This document shows positions 43,634 through 52,532 of a stretch of 64,000 bases of DNA, one piece after another (the stretch's first letter is position 1; each line of letters begins with the position of its first letter). The translations under genes and the position numbers were made by a program. The notes below the pieces were generated by a model, which ran no database searches, was not told the origin of the DNA, and worked only from the letters and a program-made list of their open reading frames with translations. The DNA comes from Pseudomonadota bacterium (GTDB taxonomy: Bacteria; Desulfobacterota; Desulfovibrionia; Desulfovibrionales; Desulfovibrionaceae). The DNA lies in contig JAHJLB010000050.1 in assembly GCA_018822105.1 (NCBI GenBank), positions 30,003 to 94,002 on the forward strand, read 5' to 3'.

Positions 43634-45025
43634 ATGCCGCGCGTGCTCATCGTGGACGACGACCCCATGCTCTGCGAGGCCCTTGCCCTTGCCGTGCAGC
43701 AGATGGGCTTCGAGGCGGAGACGGCCGTGACCTTGAAAGGCGGCATGCTCAAGGCCCGCAGCGGAGATTTCGATGTGGTCGTTCTGGACGTGCGTCTGCC
43801 CGACGGTAACGGGCTGGACAGTCTGCCGGACTTTCAGGAATGCCCCTCGGCTCCGGAGGTCATCATCCTCACCGGCGCGGGCGACCCAGACGGCGCGGAG
43901 CTTGCCATCCGTAGCGGGGCCTGGAGCTACATCACCAAGCCGCCGACCCTGAACACCATCCGCCTGCCCATCCAGCGGGCCATGGAGCACCACAGGGGCA
44001 GGCAGAAGGTTCTGCCCCTCGGGCTCAAGCGCAGCGGCATCATCGGCGACAGCCGGGACATGCATGCCAGCCTCGGCCTCGTGGCCCAGGCGGCGGCCAC
44101 GGAGGCCTCGGTGCTCATCACCGGCGAGACAGGAACAGGCAAGGAGCTCTTCGCCCGCGCAATCCACGACAACAGCGCCCGGGCCGACGGCCCCTTTGTT
44201 GTGGTGGACTGCGCGGCCTTGCCGGAAAAACTCGTGGAGAGCGAACTCTTCGGCTATGAGCGTGGTGCCTTCACCGGGGCCGACCGCCGTTTTGAGGGCA
44301 TGGTGCATCAGGCCAACCGGGGGACGCTGTTTCTTGATGAGATCGGGGAACTGCCGGTGGCGGTTCAGAAGGCCTTCCTGCGCGTGCTTCAGGATGGCCG
44401 CTACCGACCGGTGGGCGGGCTCAAGGAGGCGAGCAGCGACTTCCGCCTGCTTGTGGCCACCAACCGCGACCTCGAGACTCTGGCCGAGGCCGGGGAATTC
44501 CGCCAGGACCTGCTCTTCCGCATCCGGACCATGACGATCAACTTGCCCCGGCTCAAGGAGCGAAGCGGCGACATCGCCCTGCTGTGCCGCCATTTCGTGG
44601 CCCGGCAATGCCGCCTGAACGGGCTTCCGGCCAAACGCGTATCGCCTGATTATCTGGATGCACTGGAAGCCTATGGCTGGCCCGGCAACGTACGCGAGTT
44701 CATCCACGCCGTTGAGCGTTCCTTGGCAGCGGCCACGAACGACCCTGTGCTCGTCGCGGCCCATCTGCCTACGAACATACGGGTCAGTTTGGCGCGTTCC
44801 TCGCTCGCGGTCCGCGAGCCGACCCCGGCGGGCCAAACGCCGCGACCCGACAGCCCCTTGCAGCCGCTCCGCCAGGTCCGGCTTCAGGCCGTGACCGAGG
44901 TGGAGGGGCGTTACCTGCGGGAGCTGCTCACCGTAAGCGGAGGCGACATCCCCAAGGCCTGCGCCCTGTCCGGCCTGTCCCGCGCCCGGCTGTATGCCCT
45001 GTTGAAGACACATGGCCTGCCGTAG
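43634..45025 (+). CDS. NtrC-family sigma54 response regulator
   Basis: A 463-aa protein: receiver (1-118; IVDDDPML, VVLDVRLPDG, TKPP), AAA+ domain (about 135-370) with Walker A GETGTGKE, GAFTGAD (sigma54 contact loop), LFLDEIGELP and the arginine-finger region, then a Fis-type helix-turn-helix (GGDIPKACALSGLSRARLYALL). It activates sigma54 promoters from upstream sites. Transcribed with the hybrid kinase; the divergent hdrA promoter is the natural candidate target. Confidence 0.95.
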   Translation: MPRVLIVDDDPMLCEALALAVQQMGFEAETAVTLKGGMLKARSGDFDVVVLDVRLPDGNGLDSLPDFQECPSAPEVIILTGAGDPDGAELAIRSGAWSYITKPPTLNTIRLPIQRAMEHHRGRQKVLPLGLKRSGIIGDSRDMHASLGLVAQAAATEASVLITGETGTGKELFARAIHDNSARADGPFVVVDCAALPEKLVESELFGYERGAFTGADRRFEGMVHQANRGTLFLDEIGELPVAVQKAFLRVLQDGRYRPVGGLKEASSDFRLLVATNRDLETLAEAGEFRQDLLFRIRTMTINLPRLKERSGDIALLCRHFVARQCRLNGLPAKRVSPDYLDALEAYGWPGNVREFIHAVERSLAAATNDPVLVAAHLPTNIRVSLARSSLAVREPTPAGQTPRPDSPLQPLRQVRLQAVTEVEGRYLRELLTVSGGDIPKACALSGLSRARLYALLKTHGLP

Positions 45026-45173
45026 ATGCAGGTCAAAGCCGAATGGCGCCGAGATGTGTCGATAAAGAGTACATTCGTGACAACCAGCCATGATTACTGG
45101 ACAATCGCTCAGGATGTGCTACAGGGTGTGTCGGCATGGTCTTCAGACCACCACGACCAACCCTGGAGAGACG

Positions 45174-45899
45174 ATGCGCGACGGTGTCATGAATCAGATG
45201 CGGGCCAAGGCCGTTGAGGTGTGGCGGCAACATGGCCTGCTGGATGAGCCTGTGAACATCCAGGCGCGGATCCTTTCCGCCGAGGAGGCCATCGGCAGCC
45301 CTGGTGAAGGCTTCAAGCTGCAGACGGGCCGTGAGCGCATGATGGAGGCCGAGTTTCGGGGGGCCAAGGGCCAGGCCTTCACCGACCTGTTCGGTGATTT
45401 TTCCGGAACTCTGGCGGACATAGCCGCCATGCCTCTTAAGGACAACTTCCGGCGCGCGGTGTTCGTTTCGGCCATGAACGCCACGCTGTGCCGCCTGGGT
45501 CTCTGCGACCGCACCGTCCACTGCCGCGACAAGGGGCCGTCTGAGTGTGCTGACCGGTTGCAGGAGCATCTGCTGGCCCGGCACCCCAGAGCGCGCCTCA
45601 CCCTCGTGGGGCTACAGCCCAAGTTCGTGGCGGCGCTGTCCAAGTCCTTCGAACTGCGCGTGCTCGACCTTGACCCGGACAACATCGGCAAGGAGTTCTT
45701 CGGCGTGCGCATCGAAGGGCCGGAACAGGAGCGCGATGCCGTGTCCTGGGCCGAGCTGCTCGTGGTCACCGGCTCCACCGTGGCCAATGGCACCATCGGT
45801 CAGTTCCTGGTGGAGCGGCCGACCATCGTCTTTGGCGTCTCCGCAGCTGGCGCGGCGGCGCTCATGGGCTGGGAGCGGTTCTGCGCCAACGCCTCGTGA
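45174..45899 (+). CDS. DUF364-like protein linked to molybdate uptake
   Basis: A 241-aa cytoplasmic protein. The middle (MPLKDNFRRAVFVSAMNATLCRLGL) and C-terminus (LLVVTGSTVANGTIGQFL; IVFGVSAAGAAALMG) match the Rossmann-like DUF364 type, some members of which are thought to bind metals. It has a Cys pair, LGLCDRTVHC. Its stop abuts the modC start (TGAATG), so it is co-transcribed with the molybdate transporter. Possible role: handling molybdate, tungstate or another metal after uptake; this is inference from position. The ATG at 45174 has GGAGAG 4-5 bases upstream. Confidence 0.7.
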   Translation: MRDGVMNQMRAKAVEVWRQHGLLDEPVNIQARILSAEEAIGSPGEGFKLQTGRERMMEAEFRGAKGQAFTDLFGDFSGTLADIAAMPLKDNFRRAVFVSAMNATLCRLGLCDRTVHCRDKGPSECADRLQEHLLARHPRARLTLVGLQPKFVAALSKSFELRVLDLDPDNIGKEFFGVRIEGPEQERDAVSWAELLVVTGSTVANGTIGQFLVERPTIVFGVSAAGAAALMGWERFCANAS

Positions 45900-46667
45900 A
45901 TGGGTGACAGCGTGACACTCACCGCGCGCCTGCACAAACGCTTGGCGCATTATACCCTGGATGTTGAGGTTGAGTGCCCTGCTGGCAGCATCTTGGTCCT
46001 GACTGGGCCATCCGGCTCCGGCAAGACCACGCTCCTGCGCCTCCTGGCCGGACTGGACCATCCAGACGAGGGCCGCATCAGCCTGGGTGAGACCGTGTGG
46101 CTCGACACAGCTGGCGGGGTGCGCCAGAAGCCCCAGGCGCGGGGCATCGGGCTGGTGTTCCAAGAGTATTCGCTGTTTCCGCACATGACTCTGGCGCAGA
46201 ACGTGGCCTATGCCACCACGGACCGGCGCTGGGCGCACACGCTGCTGGCCTCCTTCGGCATTGCGCACTTGGCCGGGTCCAAGCCCTGCGCGATGTCCGG
46301 CGGTGAGCGCCAGCGCGGGGCCCTCTGCCAGGCTTTGGCGCGGCGGCCCACGGCGCTGCTGCTCGACGAACCCTTCTCCGCCCTGGACGCCGCCACCCGC
46401 AGCGCCCTGCGCCAGGAGCTGCTGGTCATCCGGGAGCGCTTCGCCATCCCCATCGTCCACGTGACCCATGATCTTGCGGAGGCGGCCCTGCTGGGCGACA
46501 CCGTGCTCGCACTGGACCAGGGCAGGCTCGACCCGCTCTGGTTCGACCGCCAGGTGGCCGAACGCCTGGATGAGGAACGCATTCTGCGAGAGCATCAGAT
46601 CACGGCGCCTGCTGGTGTTACGGCGCTCTTTCCTCCAACAGAAACACGAAAAGGAGTCTGCGCATGA
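45900..46667 (+). CDS. modC: Molybdate-type ABC transporter ATPase
   Basis: A 255-aa ABC ATPase: Walker A GPSGSGKTT, Q-loop VFQEYSLFPH, signature MSGGERQR, Walker B ALLLDEPFSALD, His switch VTHDLAEA. It lacks the C-terminal Mop/TOBE domain of E. coli ModC. The substrate could be molybdate or tungstate; both serve FdhA in sulfate reducers. Confidence 0.85.
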   Translation: MGDSVTLTARLHKRLAHYTLDVEVECPAGSILVLTGPSGSGKTTLLRLLAGLDHPDEGRISLGETVWLDTAGGVRQKPQARGIGLVFQEYSLFPHMTLAQNVAYATTDRRWAHTLLASFGIAHLAGSKPCAMSGGERQRGALCQALARRPTALLLDEPFSALDAATRSALRQELLVIRERFAIPIVHVTHDLAEAALLGDTVLALDQGRLDPLWFDRQVAERLDEERILREHQITAPAGVTALFPPTETRKGVCA

Positions 46668-47380
46668 AACGATTGGCGCTTGCTGTTCTGCTGCTGTTCG
46701 CCCTTGTGGCCGTGGCCCAGGCCGAACCCCTCACCGTGGCCTCCGGGGCGGGCTACAAGAAGCTCGTCACCGAGCTGGCCGCCGCCTTTGAAAGCAAAAC
46801 CGGAAAAAAGACGGAGCTGATTTTCGGCAACATGGGGCAAATTGTGGCCCAGGCCAAGGCCAGCGGCAAGGTGCACATGGTCATCGGCGAACAGTCCTTC
46901 TTCAAACAGGCGGGCCTGGACCTGGCCTCCTTCACCGAACTGGGCCGGGGAGTCCTCGTGCTGGCCTGGCCCAAGGGCGCGCAGCTGACCTCGCTTGCGG
47001 ACCTCGCCAAGCCGGGCGTGCAGCGTGTGGCCATGCCCGATCCGGCCAGGGCCATCTACGGCGTCGCCGGCAAGGAGGCGCTGTCCCGCGCCGGGCTGAC
47101 CGAAAAGGTGAGCGGCAAGCTCCTTGTGGTCGCCACCGTGCCCCAGGTGACCACCTATGTCGTCACCGGCGAGGTGGACGCAGGCTTGACCAACCTCACC
47201 GATGTCATGGGACTGGGGGAGAAGATCGGCGGCTACCTCAATGTCGACCAGGGCCTGTATGCGCCCATCTCCATCGGCGCTGGCGTGGTCTCCGGCAGCA
47301 GGAACCAGGATGCCGCAGCGTTCGTCGCCTTCCTGGGCTCGCCCCAGGGCCGGGAGCTGGCCAAAATGCACGGATTGTAG
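46664..47380 (+). CDS. modA: Molybdate-type periplasmic binding protein
   Basis: A 238-aa protein with a signal peptide (LALAVLLLFALVAVAQA) and the ModA fold: LTVASGAGYKKLVTELAAAF, EQSFFKQAGL, MPDPARAIYG and a C-terminal FVAFLGSPQGRELAKMHGL. It binds the tetrahedral oxyanion. Its start overlaps the modC stop by 4 bases. Confidence 0.88.
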   Translation: MKRLALAVLLLFALVAVAQAEPLTVASGAGYKKLVTELAAAFESKTGKKTELIFGNMGQIVAQAKASGKVHMVIGEQSFFKQAGLDLASFTELGRGVLVLAWPKGAQLTSLADLAKPGVQRVAMPDPARAIYGVAGKEALSRAGLTEKVSGKLLVVATVPQVTTYVVTGEVDAGLTNLTDVMGLGEKIGGYLNVDQGLYAPISIGAGVVSGSRNQDAAAFVAFLGSPQGRELAKMHGL

Positions 47381-47383
47381 CCG

Positions 47384-48070
47384 ATGTTTGAGGACTGGCT
47401 GGCAGCGGCCCTGCACCCGGAGGTGGCCTTTTCAGTGGGCCTCACGGTCCGGATCATGGCCGTCGCCGTCCCTATTCTCTTTCTTCTTGGCGTGCCGCTG
47501 GGCTACCTGCTGGGAAAGGGGCGCGGCAAGCTGGTGGCCACCATCGACATGCTGGTCTCCCTGCCGCTGATCCTGCCGCCCATGGCCGTGGGCTTCGCGC
47601 TGCTTCTGCTGTTCGGGCGGCAGGGGCCGCTGGGCGCGCCGCTCTTGCGGTGGCTGGACGTGGAGCTTGTGTTCAGCTTTCCGGGGTTGGTTTTGGCCGC
47701 CGTCACCGCAGGCATCCCGCTCATGGTGCGACCGGTGCAGGCTGCGGTGCGCGGTGACCTGACACGGCTCATCGAGCTGTCGGCGATGCTCGGCAAGAAC
47801 GGCCTGACGACTTTCCTCCGTGTGGTTCTGCCCCACTGCCGCCGCAGCATCGCCGCAGGCCTGTTCCTGGCCACAGGCAGGGCGCTGGGCGAGGTGGGCG
47901 TGAGCCTGCTCCTGGGCGGCGACATCATCGGCCGCACCAACACCGTGTCGCTGGAAATCTACAACGCCGTGTTCTCCGGCGACTTCCCCAGGGCCGGGGT
48001 GCTGGCGCTGTTGCTCACCGCAGTATCTCTGGGGCTCACCGTGGTGCTCAAAAAGACGGGCAAGGAATAG
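47384..48070 (+). CDS. modB: Molybdate-type ABC transporter permease
   Basis: A 228-aa inner-membrane permease with about five hydrophobic segments (GLTVRIMAVAVPILFLLGVP; LPLILPPMAVGFALLLLFG) and the ModB/CysT-type loop near RAVR...LPHCRRSIAAG and ATGRALGEVGVSLLLGG. Partner of ModC; it begins 3 bases after modA. Confidence 0.92.
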   Translation: MFEDWLAAALHPEVAFSVGLTVRIMAVAVPILFLLGVPLGYLLGKGRGKLVATIDMLVSLPLILPPMAVGFALLLLFGRQGPLGAPLLRWLDVELVFSFPGLVLAAVTAGIPLMVRPVQAAVRGDLTRLIELSAMLGKNGLTTFLRVVLPHCRRSIAAGLFLATGRALGEVGVSLLLGGDIIGRTNTVSLEIYNAVFSGDFPRAGVLALLLTAVSLGLTVVLKKTGKE

Positions 48071-48185
48071 GCGGGTTGTTGAGGGATGCAATTCAGGTGT
48101 GCAGAGCGGCCTCCACGATGGATGCCTGCGGGTATTGAGAGAGGTGCGCCCATTTCCGCCCGCACGGGAGATTGCCCTGGGGGGC

Positions 48186-49841
48186 CTATTTACCGCTGAG
48201 AGTGTCCGCCGCTGGCGCCGTCGGCAGTGTGATGCTGAAGCGGGCACCTTCGCCGGGCCTGGATTCGACGTGGATATCCCCGCCGCAGTCCTTGATGATG
48301 CCGTAGCTGATGGAGAGCCCGAGCCCAGTGCCTTTTCCAACCTCTTTGGTGGTGAAGAACGGCTCGAAGATCTTCTCCTGCACGCCGGGGGAAATGCCAC
48401 AGCCTGTGTCCGCTATATCCACTTCGACGAACAGGCCCTGACGACGCGCGGACAGGCTGATGCGCTTGGGGCCGTCCGGCTGTTGGGCGGCCTGCCCAAT
48501 GCGCCACTTCTCCTCGATGGCGTCCCGGGCATTGACGAGCATGTTGATGAAGACCTGCTCCAGCCTCCCGGCATCGGCCAGGACAAGTGGCAGGCCAGAT
48601 TCCACATCCTGGACCACCTCGATTCCGCGCTGCTTGAGCTGTTGGCTGAAGATATCCAGGGCGCGCAAGAGGATGTCGCCCACATCCACGGGCTCCAGTC
48701 TCATCTCCGGCTTGCGGCCGAACTCCCGCAGGTGGTTGACGATCTTGGTTGCGCGGTCCACATGGGCATCGATTTCCACGACCATGGTGCCCAAGATATC
48801 CTTTGCCAGTTCCTCGCCGCGCTCCACCTTGCCCCGCAGAAAACCCGCAGCGGTCTTGATGACCGAAAGCGGTTGGTTCAGTTCGTGGGCCATGCCTGTG
48901 GCCATCTCGCCCAGGGTCGCCATCTTGGCGGTCTGGATGAGCTGCCGTTCACTCTCCATGCGCCTGGTCATGTCGCTGGTGGTGACAAGCAGCACCTTCT
49001 GGCCGGACAGCTCCGAGGGCGACACGCGCACGGAGACGAAGAACTCACGCCCGCCCTTGGCCACGTGGACAACCCGGTTTTGGGGCTCCTGCCGGGTCAG
49101 CTTCCGGCGGTAGCTCGCCCGTTCCTCCTCGCGGAACAGGTCGAGAAAGCTCTTGCCCAGGAGTTCGGACTGCTCGAACCCGTATACCTGCTGGACGGAC
49201 TGGTTGCAGTCCAGGATGCGCAAGCTCTCAGCCTCCAGCACAAACATGGGGTCAGGAATGTCACGGATGGCTGCAAGGTAATTGCGCTCGTGCCTGCCGA
49301 GCCCGTTTTTTAGTTCCTTGCGCGATGTGCTGCCCAGGAACATCTCCATGGCGGCAACCGCCTCGCCTTCGGCTTTCTTCATAGGCGAGCGGGCGTCCAG
49401 CAAACGGCGCATGGAGCCGTCCGCGTCTTGGTCGGGCGTGAGCAGGTTTTGCAGAGTGTAGGCGTCGAGCATCTGGAACATGCCCACGCTGGCCTGCTCC
49501 CAGATGATTTTCGACGGGCAGTGTGTTTGACGGTCGCAGGTGGTGCAGGACTCTTTGCCCCGGCGACAGTCCTTCAGCACGACACAGTCCTCCAGGGCGC
49601 GTACGACCTCGCCCATGGTGATATGCGCTGCAGATTTGGCCAGAACGTGTCCGCCCTTGGGGCCGCGCTTGCTAAATACCAGCCCGGCACGCTTGAGCCG
49701 TCGGATGAGCTTTTCCATATACTTTTCGCTGATGCCGGTGCGCGAGGCGATCTCGGCCACGGACACCGGGCCGGAGTGACAGTGCTCGGCGATGTCGAGA
49801 AGCATGCGGGTGCCGTAACGACTCTTTGTGCTCAAACGCAT
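48186..49841 (-). CDS. Rrf2-PAS-histidine kinase fusion
   Basis: A 551-aa soluble protein joining an Rrf2 DNA-binding domain (1-135; [19 protein letters not shown], winged helix through [13 protein letters not shown]) to a PAS domain (about 185-297) and a kinase core: HisKA with His319 in [11 protein letters not shown] and HATPase with [14 protein letters not shown] and [12 protein letters not shown]. The Rrf2 part carries C86, C92, C99, C102 and C108, more than the three that hold the Fe-S cluster in IscR-type members. Inference: it senses Fe-S/redox state and both binds DNA and signals to the Rrf2-receiver protein beyond the tmc genes. The start ATG has GGAG 5 bases upstream. Confidence 0.92.
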   Translation of the reverse strand: MRLSTKSRYGTRMLLDIAEHCHSGPVSVAEIASRTGISEKYMEKLIRRLKRAGLVFSKRGPKGGHVLAKSAAHITMGEVVRALEDCVVLKDCRRGKESCTTCDRQTHCPSKIIWEQASVGMFQMLDAYTLQNLLTPDQDADGSMRRLLDARSPMKKAEGEAVAAMEMFLGSTSRKELKNGLGRHERNYLAAIRDIPDPMFVLEAESLRILDCNQSVQQVYGFEQSELLGKSFLDLFREEERASYRRKLTRQEPQNRVVHVAKGGREFFVSVRVSPSELSGQKVLLVTTSDMTRRMESERQLIQTAKMATLGEMATGMAHELNQPLSVIKTAAGFLRGKVERGEELAKDILGTMVVEIDAHVDRATKIVNHLREFGRKPEMRLEPVDVGDILLRALDIFSQQLKQRGIEVVQDVESGLPLVLADAGRLEQVFINMLVNARDAIEEKWRIGQAAQQPDGPKRISLSARRQGLFVEVDIADTGCGISPGVQEKIFEPFFTTKEVGKGTGLGLSISYGIIKDCGGDIHVESRPGEGARFSITLPTAPAADTLSGK

Positions 49842-50123
49842 AGAATCTCCGAGCAAACATTCTTATGACCGTGCGGGGGAGTGCTGGCTAGTTCCCCCCC
49901 CCCGGCAACGGCATGTCCGGGAGCATACTTGATCCTCGTCGGGCCTCAGACGCTCGGGAACAGCCAACTCAGGAAGTGAGGGGAAGGCCAGCCTCCCCAT
50001 GGATGTTGCTCCACGTGGCCTGCGATCTGTCCAGTAGCTGCCCAGCCTGGCGCAAGCGGTGGAGGATTGTCCGTATTGGCAGCGCGCGGGTGGGCTCGTG
50101 CGCTGCCAATACGGACGTGTGCA
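49842..50123. other. Spacer with C10 tract and 17-bp inverted repeat
   Basis: No gene is seen in these 282 bases. A run of ten C (49894-49903) lies 53-62 bases upstream of the Rrf2-kinase start. A perfect 17-bp inverted repeat (50069-50085 and 50100-50116) lies just after tmcA. Confidence 0.5.
50069..50116 (-). terminator. Hairpin at the end of the tmc operon
   Basis: Arms 50069-50085 and 50100-50116 are perfect reverse complements (17 bp, 14-base loop) and lie 8 bases after the tmcA stop. There is no T-run, so it may act as an mRNA-stabilising or Rho-assisted end. Confidence 0.55.
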
Positions 50124-50501
50124 CTAGCGTTTGTGGCACTGCCCACAGGCCACGGGGCCTTTGCCCTTGGCCTTGTGGCAGTCGATGCACTGCTTGTGGT
50201 AGGCGCGCTGGAGCCCCGTGTTTTTGCCCACGGACTTCACCTTGTGGCAGTCGGCGCAGGGCGTGCCCTCGGTGGAGACGCTCTTGTCCTGTTTGCCGTC
50301 CGCTCCGCCGTGATGGCAGATCACGCAGTCGTCGAGCTTGGCCTTTTCATTGTGCGGGTCGTGGTTGAACTGGGCCGCAGGCCGCGTCAATTTGCCAAGG
50401 GCGGCCGGGGCCAGGACTTTCATGTCCTGCTGCGAGAACGCCGCCTGGACACAGGCCAAGCTCAGCGCAGCCAGGAGCAGCAGTGGAAGTGTGCGTTTCA
50501 T
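50124..50501 (-). CDS. tmcA: Tetraheme type II cytochrome c3 (TmcA)
   Basis: A 125-aa exported cytochrome: signal peptide ([19 protein letters not shown]), then four CxxCH heme sites (CVICH, CADCH, CIDCH, CGQCH) and the extra His residues (FNHDPHN, AYHKQC) that give bis-His ligation. It matches the acidic cytochrome c3 of the Tmc transmembrane complex, which takes electrons from periplasmic hydrogenase or formate dehydrogenase via type I c3. Last gene of tmcDCBA as transcribed here. Confidence 0.92.
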   Translation of the reverse strand: MKRTLPLLLLAALSLACVQAAFSQQDMKVLAPAALGKLTRPAAQFNHDPHNEKAKLDDCVICHHGGADGKQDKSVSTEGTPCADCHKVKSVGKNTGLQRAYHKQCIDCHKAKGKGPVACGQCHKR

Positions 50502-50510
50502 GGCGTCCTC

Positions 50511-51830
50511 CTAGACCTCAGGCTTTTCCATGCATTCGTAGATGATGTCGCCCAGGAACTTGATTTCCATGCCCAGCTTGTAGGCGTGGACCGTGTCTTC
50601 CAGGCCGCCATGGCAGTTGTGGCACGGCGCCACGATGGTTTTGACGCCGGTAGCCTTCAGCTCGTCGGCCTTGGCCTTGCTGCCCGCCACGCGCACGTTC
50701 TTGAACGGCGGACCGCAGTTGATGACGCCGCCGCCAGCGGTGCAGCAGAGGTTGTGCTCGCGGTTGGAGGCCGTCTCAATGATGTCGCCGTCCACAAGGA
50801 AGCGGACCAACTCGCGCAGTTTCTCGTGCAGGCCCCGTCCGCGCACCACATTGCAGGGATCATGCACCGTGACCGGGCCGGGATACTTCTTGGCCAGCTT
50901 GATCTTGCCTTCAGTCATCAGCTCCCAGAAGTAGGCGATGGAGTGGATGACCGGAATCGGAGACATCTTCCAGGCATCCCAGCGGTTGCCCATGTCGTAG
51001 ATGGAGCGGAAGGCGTGGCCGCATTCGCCCATGACGATGCGCTTGACCTTGAGCTTCTGCGCGCTTTCAAAGTGGACGCGCTTGATCCGGCCCATCATCT
51101 CGAAGTCGCCGGTAAACATGCACATGTCGGAGTTATCCCAGCCTGGCTCCGAGGTCATGGTCCAGTCGGCCCCGGCCATATGCATGATGGCCGCAGCCTG
51201 GTAGATGAGCTGGGTGCGGAACTTGGGCTCGGGCGCGATGACCGAGTAATAGATGTCCGCGCCCTCCTTATCGAGCGGGATGCGCAGGCCGGGGAGTTCG
51301 TCGCGCGCCTCGTCCTCCTGCCACATGAGCGTGTCGGTCCACTCGTCGTCCTTGACCCACATCTGGTTCACGGTGGCGCTGTGGCTGTGGGACGTGTCCT
51401 GAATGTACTGGGGGGTGACGCCCAGCTTGTGGCAGATGCGCCTGACCGTGCTCATGATGTAGCCGGTGTCGATGCCGACAGGGCAGAAGTGCACGCAACG
51501 GCGGCAGAGGTTGCACTCGGTGTAGGCGATCTGGGCTATGCCGTAGATGGCTTCCGGGTCCACCCGGCCCTTCTTGTCGAGCAGAACGCTCATGGTCTGG
51601 TGGACCTTGCCCGCCGGCGTGTAGCTCGGATCTCCGGGGTGGGAGAGGGCGTAGTGGCAGGCCTCGGAGCATAGGCCGCAGCGCATGCAGGTCTCTGCAT
51701 AGGTCTTGAGCCGTGCGCCGGTTTCACCCTTGAGCACAGCGTTGACTATTTTCTCTATGATTTCCGGTGTAAGACGGGAGACCCCGCGCCGGAGCCCCAC
51801 GTCCTCAATGAGTCTTTCTTGGATGCCCAT
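50511..51830 (-). CDS. tmcB: TmcB, cytoplasmic HdrD-like iron-sulfur subunit
   Basis: A 439-aa protein with ferredoxin motifs CMRCGLCSEACHYAL and CNLCRRCVHFCPVG and two CCG regions (MGECGHAFRS; DPCNVVRGRG, NLCCTAGGG, APCHNCHGG). It is the proposed disulfide/DsrC-linked catalytic side of the Tmc complex. All ligands are Cys here, in contrast to the selenocysteine paralogue at 29921-31216, which makes it a useful internal reference. It starts 21 bases after tmcC. Confidence 0.92.
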   Translation of the reverse strand: MGIQERLIEDVGLRRGVSRLTPEIIEKIVNAVLKGETGARLKTYAETCMRCGLCSEACHYALSHPGDPSYTPAGKVHQTMSVLLDKKGRVDPEAIYGIAQIAYTECNLCRRCVHFCPVGIDTGYIMSTVRRICHKLGVTPQYIQDTSHSHSATVNQMWVKDDEWTDTLMWQEDEARDELPGLRIPLDKEGADIYYSVIAPEPKFRTQLIYQAAAIMHMAGADWTMTSEPGWDNSDMCMFTGDFEMMGRIKRVHFESAQKLKVKRIVMGECGHAFRSIYDMGNRWDAWKMSPIPVIHSIAYFWELMTEGKIKLAKKYPGPVTVHDPCNVVRGRGLHEKLRELVRFLVDGDIIETASNREHNLCCTAGGGVINCGPPFKNVRVAGSKAKADELKATGVKTIVAPCHNCHGGLEDTVHAYKLGMEIKFLGDIIYECMEKPEV

Positions 51831-51851
51831 GTGTGGTTCCTCCTAGGGGCT

Positions 51852-52511
51852 TTACCAGTCGCGTGCGTGGCGCACGCCGCCGAACTCCGAGCCCATGTAG
51901 GCGCGGGTGAAGACGGCGAACACCATGTGGGAGAGGCGGGTGAAGGGGATGGCTGCGAGCATGATCTCGCCGGCCACCACGTGCAGGATGACCATCAGGT
52001 CATAGTCCAGGAGCTGATGGTAGGCCAGAAAGCCCGTGAGAAACGGCGCCAGCACGATAACGAGCGCCAGCCAGTCCTTGCCCGTGGTGAGGTAGCGCAC
52101 ATCCGGCTGCAGGAACCGGCGTCCGGCAAAGAACAGGCAGGCGCCGATGACCACCAGGGTCAAGATGTCGGTGACGGAATCCGGGATGGTGACATAACTC
52201 ACTCCGAAGAACTGATCCCAAAGCATGACGTGGGCCACCAGGAAGATCGGGGCGACCAGAAGGCAGATGTGGAAGACAAAGGTGGCCACGGTCATGGCCG
52301 GGCTTTTGCGCCAGCCCAGGGCGTTGAAGGGAATGAGCCAGTTCACGATGGAGCGCAGGGAATAGCTCCAACTCATGAAGGCCAGGGACGGGGCGTCTTT
52401 GGCCTTGGCCAACTGGTACATTGAAGCCAACCGGAAGGCCGAGCCCAGGAGAAAGATGCCCCAGGCCAGCCAAGCCAGTGGCCCGGTGACGAATTCGTAT
52501 GCGGCGTTCAT
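51852..52511 (-). CDS. tmcC: TmcC, cytochrome b-type membrane subunit
   Basis: A 219-aa NarI/gamma-type membrane protein with about five hydrophobic segments (FVTGPLAWLAWGIFLLGSAF; TVATFVFHICLLVAPIFLVAHVML; FLTGFLAYH; MVILHVVAGEIMLAAIPF) and His residues in several of them suitable for heme b (FHICLL, AHVML, AYHQLL, LHVVAGE). It links the periplasmic cytochrome TmcA to the cytoplasmic TmcB. Confidence 0.9.
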   Translation of the reverse strand: MNAAYEFVTGPLAWLAWGIFLLGSAFRLASMYQLAKAKDAPSLAFMSWSYSLRSIVNWLIPFNALGWRKSPAMTVATFVFHICLLVAPIFLVAHVMLWDQFFGVSYVTIPDSVTDILTLVVIGACLFFAGRRFLQPDVRYLTTGKDWLALVIVLAPFLTGFLAYHQLLDYDLMVILHVVAGEIMLAAIPFTRLSHMVFAVFTRAYMGSEFGGVRHARDW

Positions 52512-52532
52512 GTGTGGTCCTCCTTGGCGGCC

